Shown: piece after piece, positions 47,889 through 59,683 of the stretch
Layout of the letters: every line of letters begins with the position of its first letter
How positions within the stretch are numbered: position 1 is the first letter of the stretch
Assembly: GCF_017562075.2 (NCBI RefSeq)
Contig: NC_054083.1
Span: 46,346,942-46,410,941, forward strand
Origin: Anopheles merus
Taxonomy: Eukaryota > Arthropoda > Insecta > Diptera > Culicidae
Length of the DNA stretch: 64,000 nt
Reading direction: 5' to 3'
Translations under genes and position numbers: made by a program
Notes under the pieces: model-generated
Told to the model about the DNA's origin: nothing
Seen by the model: the letters and a program-made list of their open reading frames with translations, nothing else
Databases searched by the model: none

Positions 47889-48021
47889 GTGTCCAGCGCT
47901 ACGCGCAAAGTGCGGCAACAGCGCAGCGCAAACCGAAAAGAACGCGCGGGAAGGGGTGTTCAGCGCAGCGCGCAAGTGCGGCAACAGCGCAGCGCAAACC
48001 GAAAGAAACGCGAAAGAGCAA
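47889..48021. repeat. GC-rich tandem repeat, 67-bp unit, two clear copies
   Basis: Copies start at 47889 and 47956 and share GTGTYCAGCGC, GTGCGGCAACAGCGC and AGCGCAAACCGAAA. A weaker earlier copy may lie at 47840-47888. The Arg-rich reading frames here are by-products of the repeat. Confidence 0.8.
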
Positions 48022-51000
48022 GAACAGCTGATCCGCGCATCCAGCGCAGCGGGAGAGGAAAAAACGGGAGGGAGGGGGTATCAGCTGATCAGCTGTTTTG
48101 TATCGCGAGAGCGCCCCGTGTAATTTGAAGGCAAGCGAGAGAGCGCTGCGCGCGCTTGCTCTCAATTCGGAAAAAAATCACTGCCGCTCGACTATGGCGG
48201 ACAATACAAATTCGACCGAACCCCTTCTCCCTGTTTCTACATGCCCCTCGCCTGTAAATTTAACTCTCTTTGCCTGTCGGGGAAACAATTGCAACGCACG
48301 AGACCAGCTTATGAGATGCACATCATATTAGAAAACGAACTCTTTTCTTATACGCATTTCAGTGGCATTAGTGTTTCCTCATTTTTCTTGACTAATTTAA
48401 ACTTTACTGCTCATTTAAGAAATTGCATAATTAATTCCACAGTGACACAAAAAAAGGCAACCAACCAAGGGGCAAATCGTACGTTTGCTTTGCATTGGAG
48501 CACGCTGGCAAAACACGCAAATCGAATCGTCTAATGTGCGCAATAAATTTAAGCAATGCTGCTGCACAGGCGAGCGAAACGCTCGCACTGCTAATTAAAA
48601 GCAAAACAATCCACCGAAGCTAATTACCATAGAACGGAGCCACCACCATGCAGGCAAATCCGTACGAGCGTGCACGCGTGTTTTTCAAAACTATTTCAAC
48701 AGCTCATGCTCCAATGTGGTGACCATCGGGACAATTGATAAGCCTATCAATGCTACACCTTGGCTTGGCGATAACGGTGCAGTGATGCAGTGGCTGCACA
48801 CGGTGGCTTAAGCTAAATGCAGCTGCAATGGCGTGGGGACAAACCATTCACAGGCAAAGCCAACGCTGTTTGTTGTGGCGTCGCTAGTCTCGCGTGTTTT
48901 TCGCGTGTGTTACTAAACTGTGGCGAGCGAGCGCACGTCGAGGGAAGGTGATGCGGTCGCATGGGAGAGGCAGGCAGTGTGCCACCCTGTAACGGATGTG
49001 TTTCGTGGTGGGTGAAATTAGCGAATGTAATGTCTTAAAAATAGTGCAGTTTGTAGAAGTAACTTCTCATTGAAACTCCTTTGCACGGTACCGTTCATCT
49101 TCTTAAACGACTATGAATGAGAGTAAAAAAAACGTTTAACTTTAATCGGTAATGACTTTTACAGCAGCAGCAGCTATGGGGTCAAAGGTATTAGAGCTAA
49201 TTATGGCATCGGTTTTTTTTTTGGCGCTGTTGGACACCGCATTTGCACAACAGCCAGCAAACGTCGTTGTAATTTTGAAGGCCACCGTGCAAACTAAAAA
49301 TGCTCTTGACCTGACAATGATGGTAGACGGTGACGGTGACTCTCTTTCTCTCTCTTGTGCTAGGGAATGTTTTGCGATGGCGATTTGCAGGTACATGCAG
49401 CAACATTAAATCATTTGCTACGCTTTACTACAACGCAAAACGAAGCAGTGTTTGGTTTTCTATCTGTGCTTTGGTCAGTGGAATATCTCTGTTTCCATGT
49501 GTTGTACGGTTTGGACGTAAATTGCAAAAAATATGAATAAAACCAAAATGCGAAAGGCTTAAATTTAAACTAAATTTCAGAAGCGACAATAATACAGAAA
49601 GAGAATTTAAACAAGTAACAAAAATGCTAGAGTTAAATTGTGCATTTTATAAGCGCCTAAATGTATGCAATTTGCTTCACATAATTGCTCGATTCCTGTT
49701 GCTTTGTTACTTAACAATATCGATGTCTCGATGCGGATCATCTACTCATCCAATCGAAACCGTACATTCTCTCACGATGAATCGCTGGCCAGTTTTGTAA
49801 TCGAAAAAGCTTCCGCATCAACGCCTCCGCTCTCCGAGCCACAGCTCCGCCAATTATCGAAGCTTAATCAATTAATTGTATGCTTCGCTGGTGGTGATCC
49901 TCCGCACCTTTGCGCACACACAGCCAGAAAACCATCCACTTCCGGTGCAGCATTTTCACGCGAAAGAGAGTAAACCGAAGGAAAATAACATTGCTAGCGC
50001 TTCTTCCAGCTTATCAACGTTGCTGGAAAATTCCATCAATACTCCCCATACTCTTACAAACTGACCTGGGCCAACCAAACGAGAGTGGAAGATTCAGCGC
50101 TACTTCCAAATACTCCACCCCGCCTCTGGACCGGTACAGAAAGCGAAAACAGTTGTGTGTGTGTGTGTGCAACCCGAAAACAGTCATTTTGTGTGTCGAT
50201 TGATAAGGTGTGTGTTTGTATGATGTCAGACCTTGCAGGCTTGCGATAACGCACCGAAGAAGCAACATGCGATAATGATTATTGATTAAACGCATCCGGA
50301 ATGATTACAGCCCCTCCCGAGAGCAGTCCAGTGCACACGCTGCTTCTGTTTTTGGTTAATTCACTGCACACGCAGTGGTTGTAATGTATCGGTTGCAGCT
50401 CGTTTAGCGCCGGTTCCTCTCCGGATGTGTTGTAGTTGCGCACCGACCGGCGGAATCAAATGATGCGCGTGCGTGATATAATTTCACGTGTTTTTTTTTG
50501 TCGGACCGTCTCCTAAAGCGAGAGCCCTCGTTACGATCATCGTGTACCTCAAATGCTTTCGAGCAGTCATCGGATGAGTCACTTCAGCCGCCGACTGGTT
50601 GGAGGTTCGGTTGGGTAGTGTTTTCCGTTCACCGATGGTAGAATCTATTGGTGCCGCTTGGTTGGTCACGAGAGAGCGGTCGAGGTGAGAGAAGTTTGCT
50701 CGATACGGATAGTTAGCTTAAAGGGGCTTTAGGGATGGTTGTCGATGATCTGCCATGCGTGCCATCTGTGCCATCGTCGTAAACTGTCGATGGACACGGG
50801 AGCTTAGGGCAGACGTAAAAGGACCAACCAAATGGTGGCACTATTGGACGTCTTATTGTCCATCTTTTTCCAATCTTCGTTTTTTCCAATATGATTTGAG
50901 ATCATTAAAACCACGGGACCAATAAAACCACATCATACTATACTTGCTATTGTTGCGCTCCTTCACATCACATCACGGTCGATGAAGGTTGGCATAATTT

Positions 51001-53287
51001 CCTTTCACCTCAACCACTCTCCCGCTTTATGATGTGTTGTGCTGCTGTAGCTCGTCGAGGTGTGACATCAATTTAATTAAGCACGATCCGATTACCTCAC
51101 ATGATGCGGGCGCCGGTCAAAAAAATCGCCCCGAAAACCACGTGCTGCTGCTGTCTGTTGTGCTACACCTTTTGCGCTTCCCCGGTTTGCGATCGGATGT
51201 CATCATCATCATCAACCATCGTCAGCCATCGAATAGGACACGTTTGAAGAGTCCTCACTGTGTGTCTGTGGGTCTTACTCATCCTCTTTTTTCTTATTTC
51301 ATTTGCGTTCAAATATTTAAACAATTTACAAATAAATGGCAAGCTGGCGGCAAGCACACCGTTTCGTTCAATATTTATTTAGCATTGCTCCTCTATGGTG
51401 TATGCTTGCTCTACGGGGTGTCCGTGCGTTCGGCACACAATGATGCTGTTATACGCGGGACGCGTGCTACACGAAACAAAAACATAAAGCAGCGTGGTTT
51501 ATTACTTTGGTGTTTCTGCAAGTACCGCACAAAAATGTGACCAAAGCGCTTTCATTCTTTGGTTTGGTGGGAAAAGAATGAACTCATCGGAGAACCTGCG
51601 GCGACGGTGACTAGGCGGTTGTGCTACTTTGAAGATATTTTTGGCACATTGCGTTAACATTTATTGGTTAGATGTTTAGAAATTGAAAAGATGTTCCGAT
51701 TTTTTTGCTTTTTGTTTCCGACTAGCAAAGGCGTTGTTTCCCCTGTTGCTTTCTTAAGGGTGGAGCAGTTTATTGCTTGTTTAAATGACCCTAAGACAAC
51801 ATGTCGAGATGAATTCTTTGAAGCTCTTTGAAGTCATCTCATTCGGAAATTAACATGTTTGCAAGATATTAACATAGAAAGAGAAGAAATCGCGTCAAAA
51901 TGTACCTGTAAAGGATATAAAAATGCAATACCTTGCCCCAATTGCTTCGCGAAAAGGGCTGATGCATGCAAAGAGAAAAATTTCCCCTGGATTAGCGATC
52001 AAAACAAACACCTCCACGCTTCACTTCTTCCCAGCTGACCCAATTCCTCTCTCAGGCCACAAACAGGCAACAAACACAAAAACAAAACTATTTCGCGCGA
52101 ATAGAGAAAGCCCTCGACAAAGCACGATCGATCGAGCGCGATCTTGCCTGCTATAGATTCCTTGCCCTGTGCGAGCGGCACGTGATTCTGCTGCACGCGA
52201 TCACGTGAAATTTGAAATCGAACCCGCTTCTAAAGCCTTAAAGCCGCGCAGCAACAGCTGCAGCGTGTTTGGTTTTGCGCGGTGGTACGGCTGCTATCAC
52301 CTTCAGCAACAACTCCGATATCACCGATAAGTAAACACACACACACACACAGCCTTCCGGCTATGCTCGAATGCACCGTAATTGGAGCTGCTTGCTGATG
52401 CTCGTGATTTATGTTGCCGGCAAAACAGTTTGGTTGTAGCGTTTTTTTTTTGGTTTTTTTTTCTGTCTTCATAGCTTCACTTTCTGCGCGCAAAATTTCA
52501 CAGATTTCACATTGCGGCAAGAGGGTCTGCGCGCGCGAGCGTGCGCTCTCTCTCTCTCTCTCTCTCGCCACCTTCTGCAATCGATGGTCTGTATTTATAT
52601 AAAAATACACTAAGGAAAACCAGACCAAACCAAACCAAACCCTATCATTGCAGCACAAAGGGGCAACACGGGGGGTTTTGTTGTGTGTTTAAAAAAGGGT
52701 TGTTTAAAAAAAGGGCAATTATCGAGAAGCATTACTTTTTAGATGTGCATTAGCTTTTTTTTCTTTCAAACTCTGGTAGTTGATGGCGAGTAAGTAACCA
52801 GTGTGCTTGAAGAAGGAATGCTTGTTTAATTCCACTTCGTTATAATGACGCTCTTCCGATGAAAAACAGTGACATTAACCGGAAGTAGCAATATAAACCG
52901 TACCGATACTTCAAGAATGTCGTTTTTTTTTTAGAAAAACGGAAAAGCGTAAAGTATCGCTGTCGACACTGAAATGAAAATGTCCCTCAATATGTATCAC
53001 CAACACACACACACACACACCTCCCGCGGCTTAGTATCATCAATGCACGGGTGACATCATCCGCGTCTGCGATTTTGGCAGCGAATTTTCCGAGCGAATT
53101 TTCACGCTCTGCCGAGCGAGCGACCCGAATGGCAAAATGATCATCAAACCGCCCCATGCCTCGAACGGATAAACAAAGACAACATAAGCGACAGAAAAAA
53201 ATAGAAAAAAACCACCCACACACGCACCCCCTTCTTCGGTCCTGGTGAGAGAAAATCTGCTGCTTTGTCATCGCGGGGTGTTGGCGA

Positions 53288-54865
53288 ATGTCACCAGCAC
53301 ACGAGTTGCTCACTTGCGGCGAGAAGGAAAAGGTACGTGGTCGAAGTAGCGCCCGAAATTGCGGAAGGATTTCAGCCCATCGTCAACCATCATCAACCAC
53401 CAACCACCACCCGGGTCTACCCGACGTGAAGAGTTGCACACGGAAGCGGGGAGGAATCAGCGGTTGGGTGGTGCGTGGAAGCGTGTGTGCAATCTTATCA
53501 AACGACACCCGATTCAATGCAACCACCCAGCGGTCGTCGCGGTGGTGGTCGTCTTACACGTTACGCACCAACCCGCCCGGTGTCCCCCATTCACACAGCC
53601 ACAGTGCTGGCTCGCTCGCACCCCCCAAAAACCGCACGCGGAAAACTCTTTCGCGCCCAACGGACATATACACACACGCGCTTGAACAGGTGTGTACTAC
53701 GAAAACGCGTACGAACGCAACACGCGAATGTGGAGCCGCCACTGCCCGCCCCGCATACGGAGGCCTGGGGGGCCACGGACGAATACCCACAGCAGGCCGC
53801 GGGCAAGGAAAAGCCAAAACCTGCTGGCGCAACTTGTGCGCGCGTGCTGCCGCTTCTTCAGTACGCAATCAGCAGCCGCACCAGACGATGACGACGCGCA
53901 CGACGACGTACGTCGGTGGTACGGGTTTAGGGATTCCGTTCAATATTAAAGCGCGCTCGTGTGTGTGTGTGTGTGTATGTGTTCGTTTGTTTACGTTTTT
54001 CACGATTCCACAAGAAAGGTCTCTCGCTCCTCTCACAGTCCCCTGTTGAATCGCCATTTGGTTGGCAGAGAAAACAAACCAAAAAGAAAGGGCTAAAAAG
54101 GGATAACAAGTGTGCGAAGAGTGCATAGAACGGAAAGAGGAAACAGTGTGCGTGTGAGAGAGAGATAAAAAGAGAGTAAAGAGAGTGCGATATTGAGAGG
54201 AAGAACTTCCCTGAGAGTGAGAACACACACACCGGAGAGAGTAATACTACAAATGCAGTGGAAATCGTAGTAGGCCAGGAGGGAAAACGAACCAACGAAG
54301 ACGAACGGGTCTGTAGTGCGAAATCTGTGCGAAAAGTCCCCATCCAAGCAACAAGCGGACGGTGCACAGTGCGGCTAATAGGAGTAGTTGCTCCCGTCCT
54401 GATATCGACCCAGCAAACCCGACTTGTGGCCGTGGCGTGTAAGACAAGGGAAAGTACGGTCCCATTGGACGTCTTGTGATAATTGTGATAAAGAGGTGCC
54501 CCTCGCCAACCGTCATGTATTTACTGTAGTGGTGCGTCTTCTGTGGGGGCAAGAAAATCGATACTGCATCCCTATTATAGTACGACGTCTCTTGCACACG
54601 AGTTCCTTATCGAAGGCAAGACGAAAATCGATATGCACACCACCCAAACAGAGTGTGCTTGAGCGGTTTTGTTCCTAATCTCAGTGACCCCCAGTGCCTT
54701 CCGCTGGTGTTTTTTTATCGTGTCAACCATGGGATTACTATGATAAGAGAGCAACAAGCCACGGAACCCGTGGAATCTACGCTACGCGTTCGCCGTGGTG
54801 TGACGTGTGTAAATTAGAACGCTCATAATTCGATTACCACCACCACCGCGTGTGCCTTTGTTGAG
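53288..54865. other. CCSER: Possible promoter and 5' UTR region for the 54879 start
   Basis: GC-rich sequence with a strong donor-like AAG|GTACGT at 53333, which may end a non-coding first exon. A GT run lies at 53959-53977. A TCAGTG initiator-like site is at 54681. A 253-codon frame (53288-54049) crosses the donor site and ends in the GT run, so I do not call it a gene. Divergent frames on the minus strand are also chance. Confidence 0.35.
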
Positions 54866-55369
54866 TACGTGTGTAAAAATGCAATCCAATGCGACCAGCT
54901 CGTCCCCACCGATCGGTGCCCGCCGCGTCAAGACCGATCTGCACACGTCGGAAAAGCTTTACGTCCATTCCGTCGGCCGGTCGCGCTCAAATTCCCCGAT
55001 GCATGCGGGCGGGTTCACCACCACCGGACGGCACGGTCTCCTAACGCATCACCGGAAAGCGGCAAGCGAACCGAAGGGTCCGGTGTCATCGTCCAACACC
55101 ACCACCACTACTGCCACAGCGTACCTGACCGTACCGCACACCGTCAATGCGGCGGTGCCCAGCCGGCAGCGCAGCAGCAGCACCGGTGCACCGGCCAGCC
55201 GAACATCCGCAGCGGCCCATCACCGCCTGCTGGCACCGTCCGGCACCGCCGGCAGCACCAGCACGCTCGAGCGGTGCGCCAGCGTGCGCCTCAGCACCAC
55301 GAGTCCCTCCAGAGCCGGCGACCACCACCACCACCATTCTGCGGCGGGGACGACGGGAATTGCAAATAG
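54866..55369 (+). CDS. CCSER: CCSER exon 7 (also internal start MQSN at 54879)
   Basis: A weak acceptor (CTTTGTTGAG, ends 54865) gives phase 2 in, completing Ser after exon 6 or Gly after exon C. The ATG at 54879 lies in an AAAA-ATG context, a good insect start, so this may also be the first coding exon of a transcript begun nearby. It encodes G-A-R-R-V-K-T-D-L-H-T, S-R-S-N-S-P-M-H, Ser/Thr-rich sequence and a short His tract. The donor is weak (AG|GTTACT at 55370) but gives the correct phase 2 for the next exon. Confidence 0.65.
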   Translation, partial: YVCKNAIQCDQLVPTDRCPPRQDRSAHVGKALRPFRRPVALKFPDACGRVHHHRTARSPNASPESGKRTEGSGVIVQHHHHYCHSVPDRTAHRQCGGAQPAAQQQHRCTGQPNIRSGPSPPAGTVRHRRQHQHARAVRQRAPQHHESLQSRRPPPPPFCGGDDGNCK

Positions 55370-55670
55370 GTTACTATCGATTTTCTGCCAGCCACGGTTG
55401 CCACGGTGGGCTGCCAGGCGGCGGTGGCTTAGTTTCGCAGTAAACAAGTTTTACTGCACCATTTTTTTTTGTCTGTTACCTTCGCTTCACTTTGATTTTG
55501 CAAAAAAAAAAATCGCTTTGTGCCATAAACGTATATTTATTGTATCCGCAGTGTGGAGGCGTTACTGTGTTGCCTCCCTCCAAACAAAACCATATTCGCA
55601 AACCCCAACTGCGCACTCATGCAACGGAACTAACGCACATTCTGATTTCCGTGTGCTCTTTCGCTTCCAG

Positions 55671-55995
55671 ATCCCAGCTACCGGCAAGGGCACGGCTACT
55701 CACCCGACGCCTGCAGAACAACGCGACGCCCACGAATGGATCGGAAAGCCCGCGCTCGATCGACAGCCTGCCGCGGCGAACGTTCGCCGGCTCGTACAAG
55801 ACGGCCACCCTGAGCCAGTTCCACAATCTCGCCAACAACAACAACAACAACAACAACTGTACGGACTCTGCCTCGACCGCTACCAACTCCGCGGAAGATC
55901 TCACCCTGCTCGACAAGTCGCTGCGCAACTCCATGCTCCAGGACGTGGTGCACTTCAAGAAGCAGCTGGTACGACTCCGCCGGATAATGCAAGAG
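55671..55995 (+). CDS. CCSER: CCSER exon 8, first conserved coiled-coil segment
   Basis: Strong acceptor TTTCGCTTCCAG (ends 55670), donor GAG|GTGAGC (55996), phase 2 in and phase 0 out. It encodes a basic R-L-L-T-R-R-L segment, S-P-R-S-I-D-S-L-P-R-R, a poly-Asn tract, and a helix with L-R-N-S-M-L-Q-D-V-V-H-F-K-K-Q-L-V-R-L-R-R. This helix aligns with the M-x-Q-D-C-T-A-V-K-T-x-L-L-K-x-K segment of vertebrate CCSER proteins, the second pillar of the family call. The preceding 301-nt intron is open in one frame but would shift the exon, so it must be removed. Confidence 0.8.
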
Positions 55996-56054
55996 GTGAG
56001 CAAACAGGAATGGGAGAGCCCCTTAGCAACCGCTTCTCCATCAACTGTCATCAG
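55996..56054. other. CCSER: CCSER intron start, up to the foldback element
   Basis: Begins with the exon 8 donor GTGAGC. The target-site copy GTCATCAG lies at 56047-56054. Confidence 0.6.
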
Positions 56055-56809
56055 CAGTGCTGCAAAATGTCACTGTCAACGTCATATAAAAACTGACTGA
56101 AACATGTCTATGTCAGCGTCACGTACTCACTTGTGATAATCAAAGGTGATCACTCAAAAGGATCGGTATGACCAATACATGCTTCATGACATTTTTGCGA
56201 CCATCGCTTGATCAGTCACTATGTCATGACTTTTTTTTATTGTGCTCACTTCTGCAAAATGTAACTCAGCGTCACGAGCTTTACTGTGATGATCAGAGGT
56301 GATACTCAAACAGTTGGTGCGACCATCACATGCGCGTGGTGACATTTTGTGTGACCAACTCTTGGTCAGTCACTAGGTCGCGACATTTTGTGTCGGTGAT
56401 CATCACGATAGTTATTGGAGATATGCGGCGCTTTCGAGACAGGAAACAAAATCAGCATGTTTTCTCACTCTGTTTGACCTGGCAGACAATCAAAGCAGAC
56501 AGAGCGAGAAAGCATGTACATTTTGCTGCTTGGGACCACACCTCATGTATATTCCAAGAACGTCGTGATCATCACCGACAGAAAATATCGTGACCAAGTG
56601 AGTGATCAAGAGTTGGGTGCTAAACAAAATGTCACCATGCATGTGATTGATCCACCAACTGTATGAGTCTCATCTCTGATCATCTCAGTTGTGTACGTGA
56701 GCTGATTTGAGCTTCGTTTCAGCCATGAGTGTTGGTGACTTAAACAGGATATGTTCATTGTTTCTCGTTGGTGAACATCTCGCGATGCACATGACATTTT
56801 GCAGCACTG
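56055..56809. mobile_element. hAT-like foldback MITE, 755 bp
   Basis: Terminal inverted repeats of 18 perfect bases, CAGTGCTGCAAAATGTCA at 56055-56072 and its inverse at 56792-56809, with the CAGNG start of hAT elements. The flanking 8-mers are GTCATCAG (56047-56054) and ATCATCAG (56810-56817), 7 of 8 identical. The inside is largely palindromic: GTGATCATCACGA-type motifs near 56395 pair with TCGTGATCATCACCGA near 56565. It has no transposase frame. It sits in a CCSER intron 59 bp after the exon 8 donor. Confidence 0.75.
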
Positions 56810-57984
56810 ATCATCAGTGAAACTGCATGCAGCTGCTTCACGTGAACGCCTGCCTAGATTGATTGTCTCCTTCTCGTGCGCACAAAAACAGCATGCTCGC
56901 GCATTATTACATCCCGCTCACTTTCCACACTGGATCAATTGTGTTAACATTTCGCCCGCAACGACCGCATTATTCTTGATCATCGTGCCTCTCATAACGT
57001 TCGTTTCATCATTTCCGTTTTTGTTCGGCGGTTTCTCTTACATCACCGTTTTGTGTGTTCCAAAAGCGCACGATGCCACTCTCCTGATTAAAAGTTTGCA
57101 AACTCGGTTTCGAATTTCCTCGCCGCGAGGAAATTGCTTTCCATTCCATCCTCTCGCATCCTTTCCATCATTCATTAGTGTGTGTGCGAATGTGTGAATG
57201 TGTGCGCTTTTGCATTCATTTTTCGCGCACCGCGCACCATACGCAACCACACGATCTCGTTATCTCTCGTGCGCGCGCTTCCTGCTCGATCGTTATTCGT
57301 CGTTTTATTTTTGTTTGTTAACATTTCTTTTGTTTTTTCTTCTCTCCTTATCTCTTTTATTTGTTATTTTCTTTCTTTCTTACTTTCTGTTTTTCATTCC
57401 AATTTGTTGTCTTTTCTGTGTGTGTGATGTATATACACGCGCCATATTTTCTTCATCCAAACTTCGAAAAAAAATCCGATGATGTTTTGGTGTGGGTGCC
57501 GTTTCCTAACGCCTGCTACTACTTCCCTCCACCTCAACCTCAACGTATGTGTGTATGTGTCAACCCTTTTTTGGCCGTGTCCTCGAATACACGAATGTGA
57601 CGGCCGTCCCCCAACATCACCGTACGAACTGAACCACCACCACCACCACCCACCACGAACTCGAACAGGATGAAGAAAATTTGATGATGGTAGGTTGTAT
57701 GTTTTACAGATGCTTTTAAGTTTACAGTTTTTCACATTTTGGGTAAGACGTTTCTAGCCACAATTTCGCTCCTACTCACCACTTCTAACTCGCGTACCGT
57801 ACTAACCACGTGTGTGCTAGTGTATAAATACCGAAAAAAGCATGAAAAACAAACCCTACTAATGTAACTAATTGCAAACCCAGCTCCACTACTACATGAT
57901 CCTCTTTTCCACTCTTCCGGAAAACTCATCGTTCATACTGTCCTAACTGCGGGCTTTTTTTTTCCCCCTACCCCCTTTTCACAG
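56810..57984. other. CCSER: CCSER intron, remainder before exon 9
   Basis: T-rich, no coding signal. It ends with a long pyrimidine tract and CACAG acceptor at 57984. Confidence 0.6.
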
Positions 57985-58239
57985 ACCGATACTCTCAACC
58001 CATTTGAAAATAACAATGGGCAATTCTTCACGACGGCAGCAGCCGCAATGGCCGCCAATGGTACGATCGGCTCGGCAACAACTACAGCGGCGACGACGAC
58101 GGCAACGTCCCAGGAACAGCAGCAACAGCAGCAGCAAGAAAACATACTCATCCGCGAGTCCAGCGTGGCGGCCCTTGCCCTACTCGAGGACCAGCGGCAG
58201 GAGCTGGCGGATCTCAGAAGACAGGTGGTTTACCTTCAG
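57985..58239 (+). CDS. CCSER: CCSER exon 9, start of the second coiled coil
   Basis: Acceptor CCCCCTTTTCACAG (ends 57984), donor CAG|GTATTT (58240), phase 0 in and out, 85 codons. It begins T-D-T-L-N-P-F-E-N-N, continues with Ala and Thr tracts and a poly-Gln run (near 58110-58138), then the helical L-L-E-D-Q-R-Q-E-L-A-D-L-R-R-Q-V-V-Y-L-Q. The coiled coil continues without a phase break into exon 10. Confidence 0.8.
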
Positions 58240-58631
58240 GTATTTGCACGTTCATTTCCCTTTTATTTCTCTTACTCTACCGCCCTTCCTTTTCGTGCCT
58301 GCCTGCTCTGTTGTAGTGTGAGAGAGGGAAGGAGAGTGAGGGAGAGAGTGCACGAGCTCCGCGTGTTATTTATAGTGCAACGGTAGTGTCTCGCCATTGC
58401 AAGGGGCTTCCGGTTCCAGCGTTTGTGCTGCAATCGGTGCATCATGCTGCTGCCCCACTTTATACCCAGTTAGCTCTTGTTTGTTTAAGTTTTTCCAAAA
58501 TTGTCTCTGCCCCAAAAGCATAAACCCCTGGAATAGGTGGGACCAACTGTGAAGCAATAGGACGCGTAAGGTATCACGAAGGGACCTTCGCGAAAAAAAT
58601 AACTAAAACAATTACAATTAAATATGTATTA
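58240..58631. other. CCSER: CCSER intron, part before the 21-nt-unit hairpin element
   Basis: No coding signal. Short GAGAG-rich patch near 58320. Confidence 0.5.
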
Positions 58632-58876
58632 CAGGGTTTCCCACGATTTATTGGTCAGATCCCATGATTTTTTGGTGCGTTCCCACGATATTTTGGTCGT
58701 ATCCCATAGATTTTTGGTTCGTTCCCATAATAAATTGGTATTTTCCGCTTGGATATCAATACAATGGGACCAAAAAATTCTGGGAAACGGCCAAAAAATC
58801 GTGGGAACGCACCAAAAAAATATGGGAACTCACCAAAAATTGATGGGATCCAACCAATAAATCGTGGGAAACCCTG
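58632..58876. mobile_element. Hairpin MITE made of 21-nt repeat units, TA-flanked
   Basis: The first 24 bases (starting CAGGGTTTCCCACG) are exactly inverted at the other end, and TA flanks both sides (58630-58631, 58877-58878). Each arm is a string of five 21-nt units, each beginning CCCA and containing TTTTGGT. The left arm runs in one direction and the right arm is its inverse, with a short centre near 58750. It has no coding capacity. Superfamily uncertain; TA flanks suggest a Tc1/mariner-type activity. Confidence 0.8.
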
Positions 58877-58878
58877 TA

Positions 58879-59452
58879 TCGTACCCACCGAGATTTAATA
58901 ATTGGACTACAACTCTACAAGTATATCGCTTATCTTTTCTTTTCCCTTGTTGAGCTCCTCTTTTTCACTATTTTGAGATCTTCACTGTTCTTTTTTTTAT
59001 CGAATTGGCTTTTGATGTTGTGAAGTTATTTTTTTTTATCAAACTTAAACTCTGAATTATGTTCCCTTTCCCAAAAATTAAACACAAATATTCGAGCACC
59101 TCTACTTGCTCTTGAAGGAGTTGCCTTAGCTTTGAAATACCTTTTTACTACTTCCAAAACGCTTGTAAAGATATTGCTTTATCTATAAACATCCTTTTAC
59201 CTTTAATTAAAGAGACCAAAATAATATTATTTGAATTTTTTATTAAATTATTACAAAAATACTCCATAATCGACAAAAAAAAATATCAGTAATTATTTGT
59301 AAAACAAAACAAAATATTCTGTAAAATAGAACCGTTTACGTTAGATTTACTTTAGGCTTTCGTTGTTCGATAGTTAGAACCGTTCGTTTCCGTAGTAAAA
59401 TTATTTACCTAATCACTTTTACTCTTACCCGTGTCTCCGGCACCGCACGCAG
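58879..59452. other. CCSER: CCSER intron, part after the hairpin element
   Basis: Very AT-rich, no coding signal. It ends at the acceptor CACCGCACGCAG (59452). Confidence 0.6.
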
Positions 59453-59683
59453 GGTGAGCTAACGGCCAAAGATCGCACGATTCGGCAGCAGCAGAATCTG
59501 ATCGAAAAGTATGAAGCGGAGCGAGAGAAGCAGTACCAGCAGCAGCTCCACAGCCTCACGAACGGTGGCTCGTCCACGGAGAGCGGGGATGGCACGGCCC
59601 TATCCGGGCCGGACAGTGCCGGCAGCAGCGATCGGAACCACCAGTCGGCGGAAACCATCAGCACCGCGACGCAAACGGAACGA
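59453..59683 (+). CDS. CCSER: CCSER exon 10, coiled coil and T-Q-T-E-R motif
   Basis: 77 codons in phase 0, donor CGA|GTACGT (59684). It encodes G-E-L-T-A-K-D-R-T-I-R-Q-Q-Q-N-L-I-E-K-Y-E, completing the coiled coil, then a Ser/Gly-rich linker and a terminal S-T-A-T-Q-T-E-R. In vertebrate CCSER1 a K-E-K-D-E-L-I-S-Q-L-Q helix followed by a S-T-Q-T-E motif lies at the same place. This is the third pillar of the family call. Confidence 0.82.

Larger units (their letters stand above)
46804..53287. other. CCSER: CCSER intron, second part
   Basis: No coding exon is recognised. Notable contents are an LTR-like stretch with an 18-bp-arm hairpin (47233-47760), GC-rich 67-bp tandem repeats (47889-48021), a GCGAGCG/CGCTCGC mini-hairpin (48571-48587), a CT run (52540-52565) and CA runs near 52335 and 53003. 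A frame of 168 codons (51034-51540) shows no domain. Confidence 0.4.

Noticed and set aside
53288..54049. 253-codon plus-strand frame
   Set aside because: It crosses a strong splice donor, runs into a GT microsatellite and has no recognisable domain. At most its first 15 codons lie in a leader exon.
54852..56096. 414-codon uninterrupted frame
   Set aside because: Only its first part is real exon 7. The middle is intron and the end reads exon 8 out of frame.
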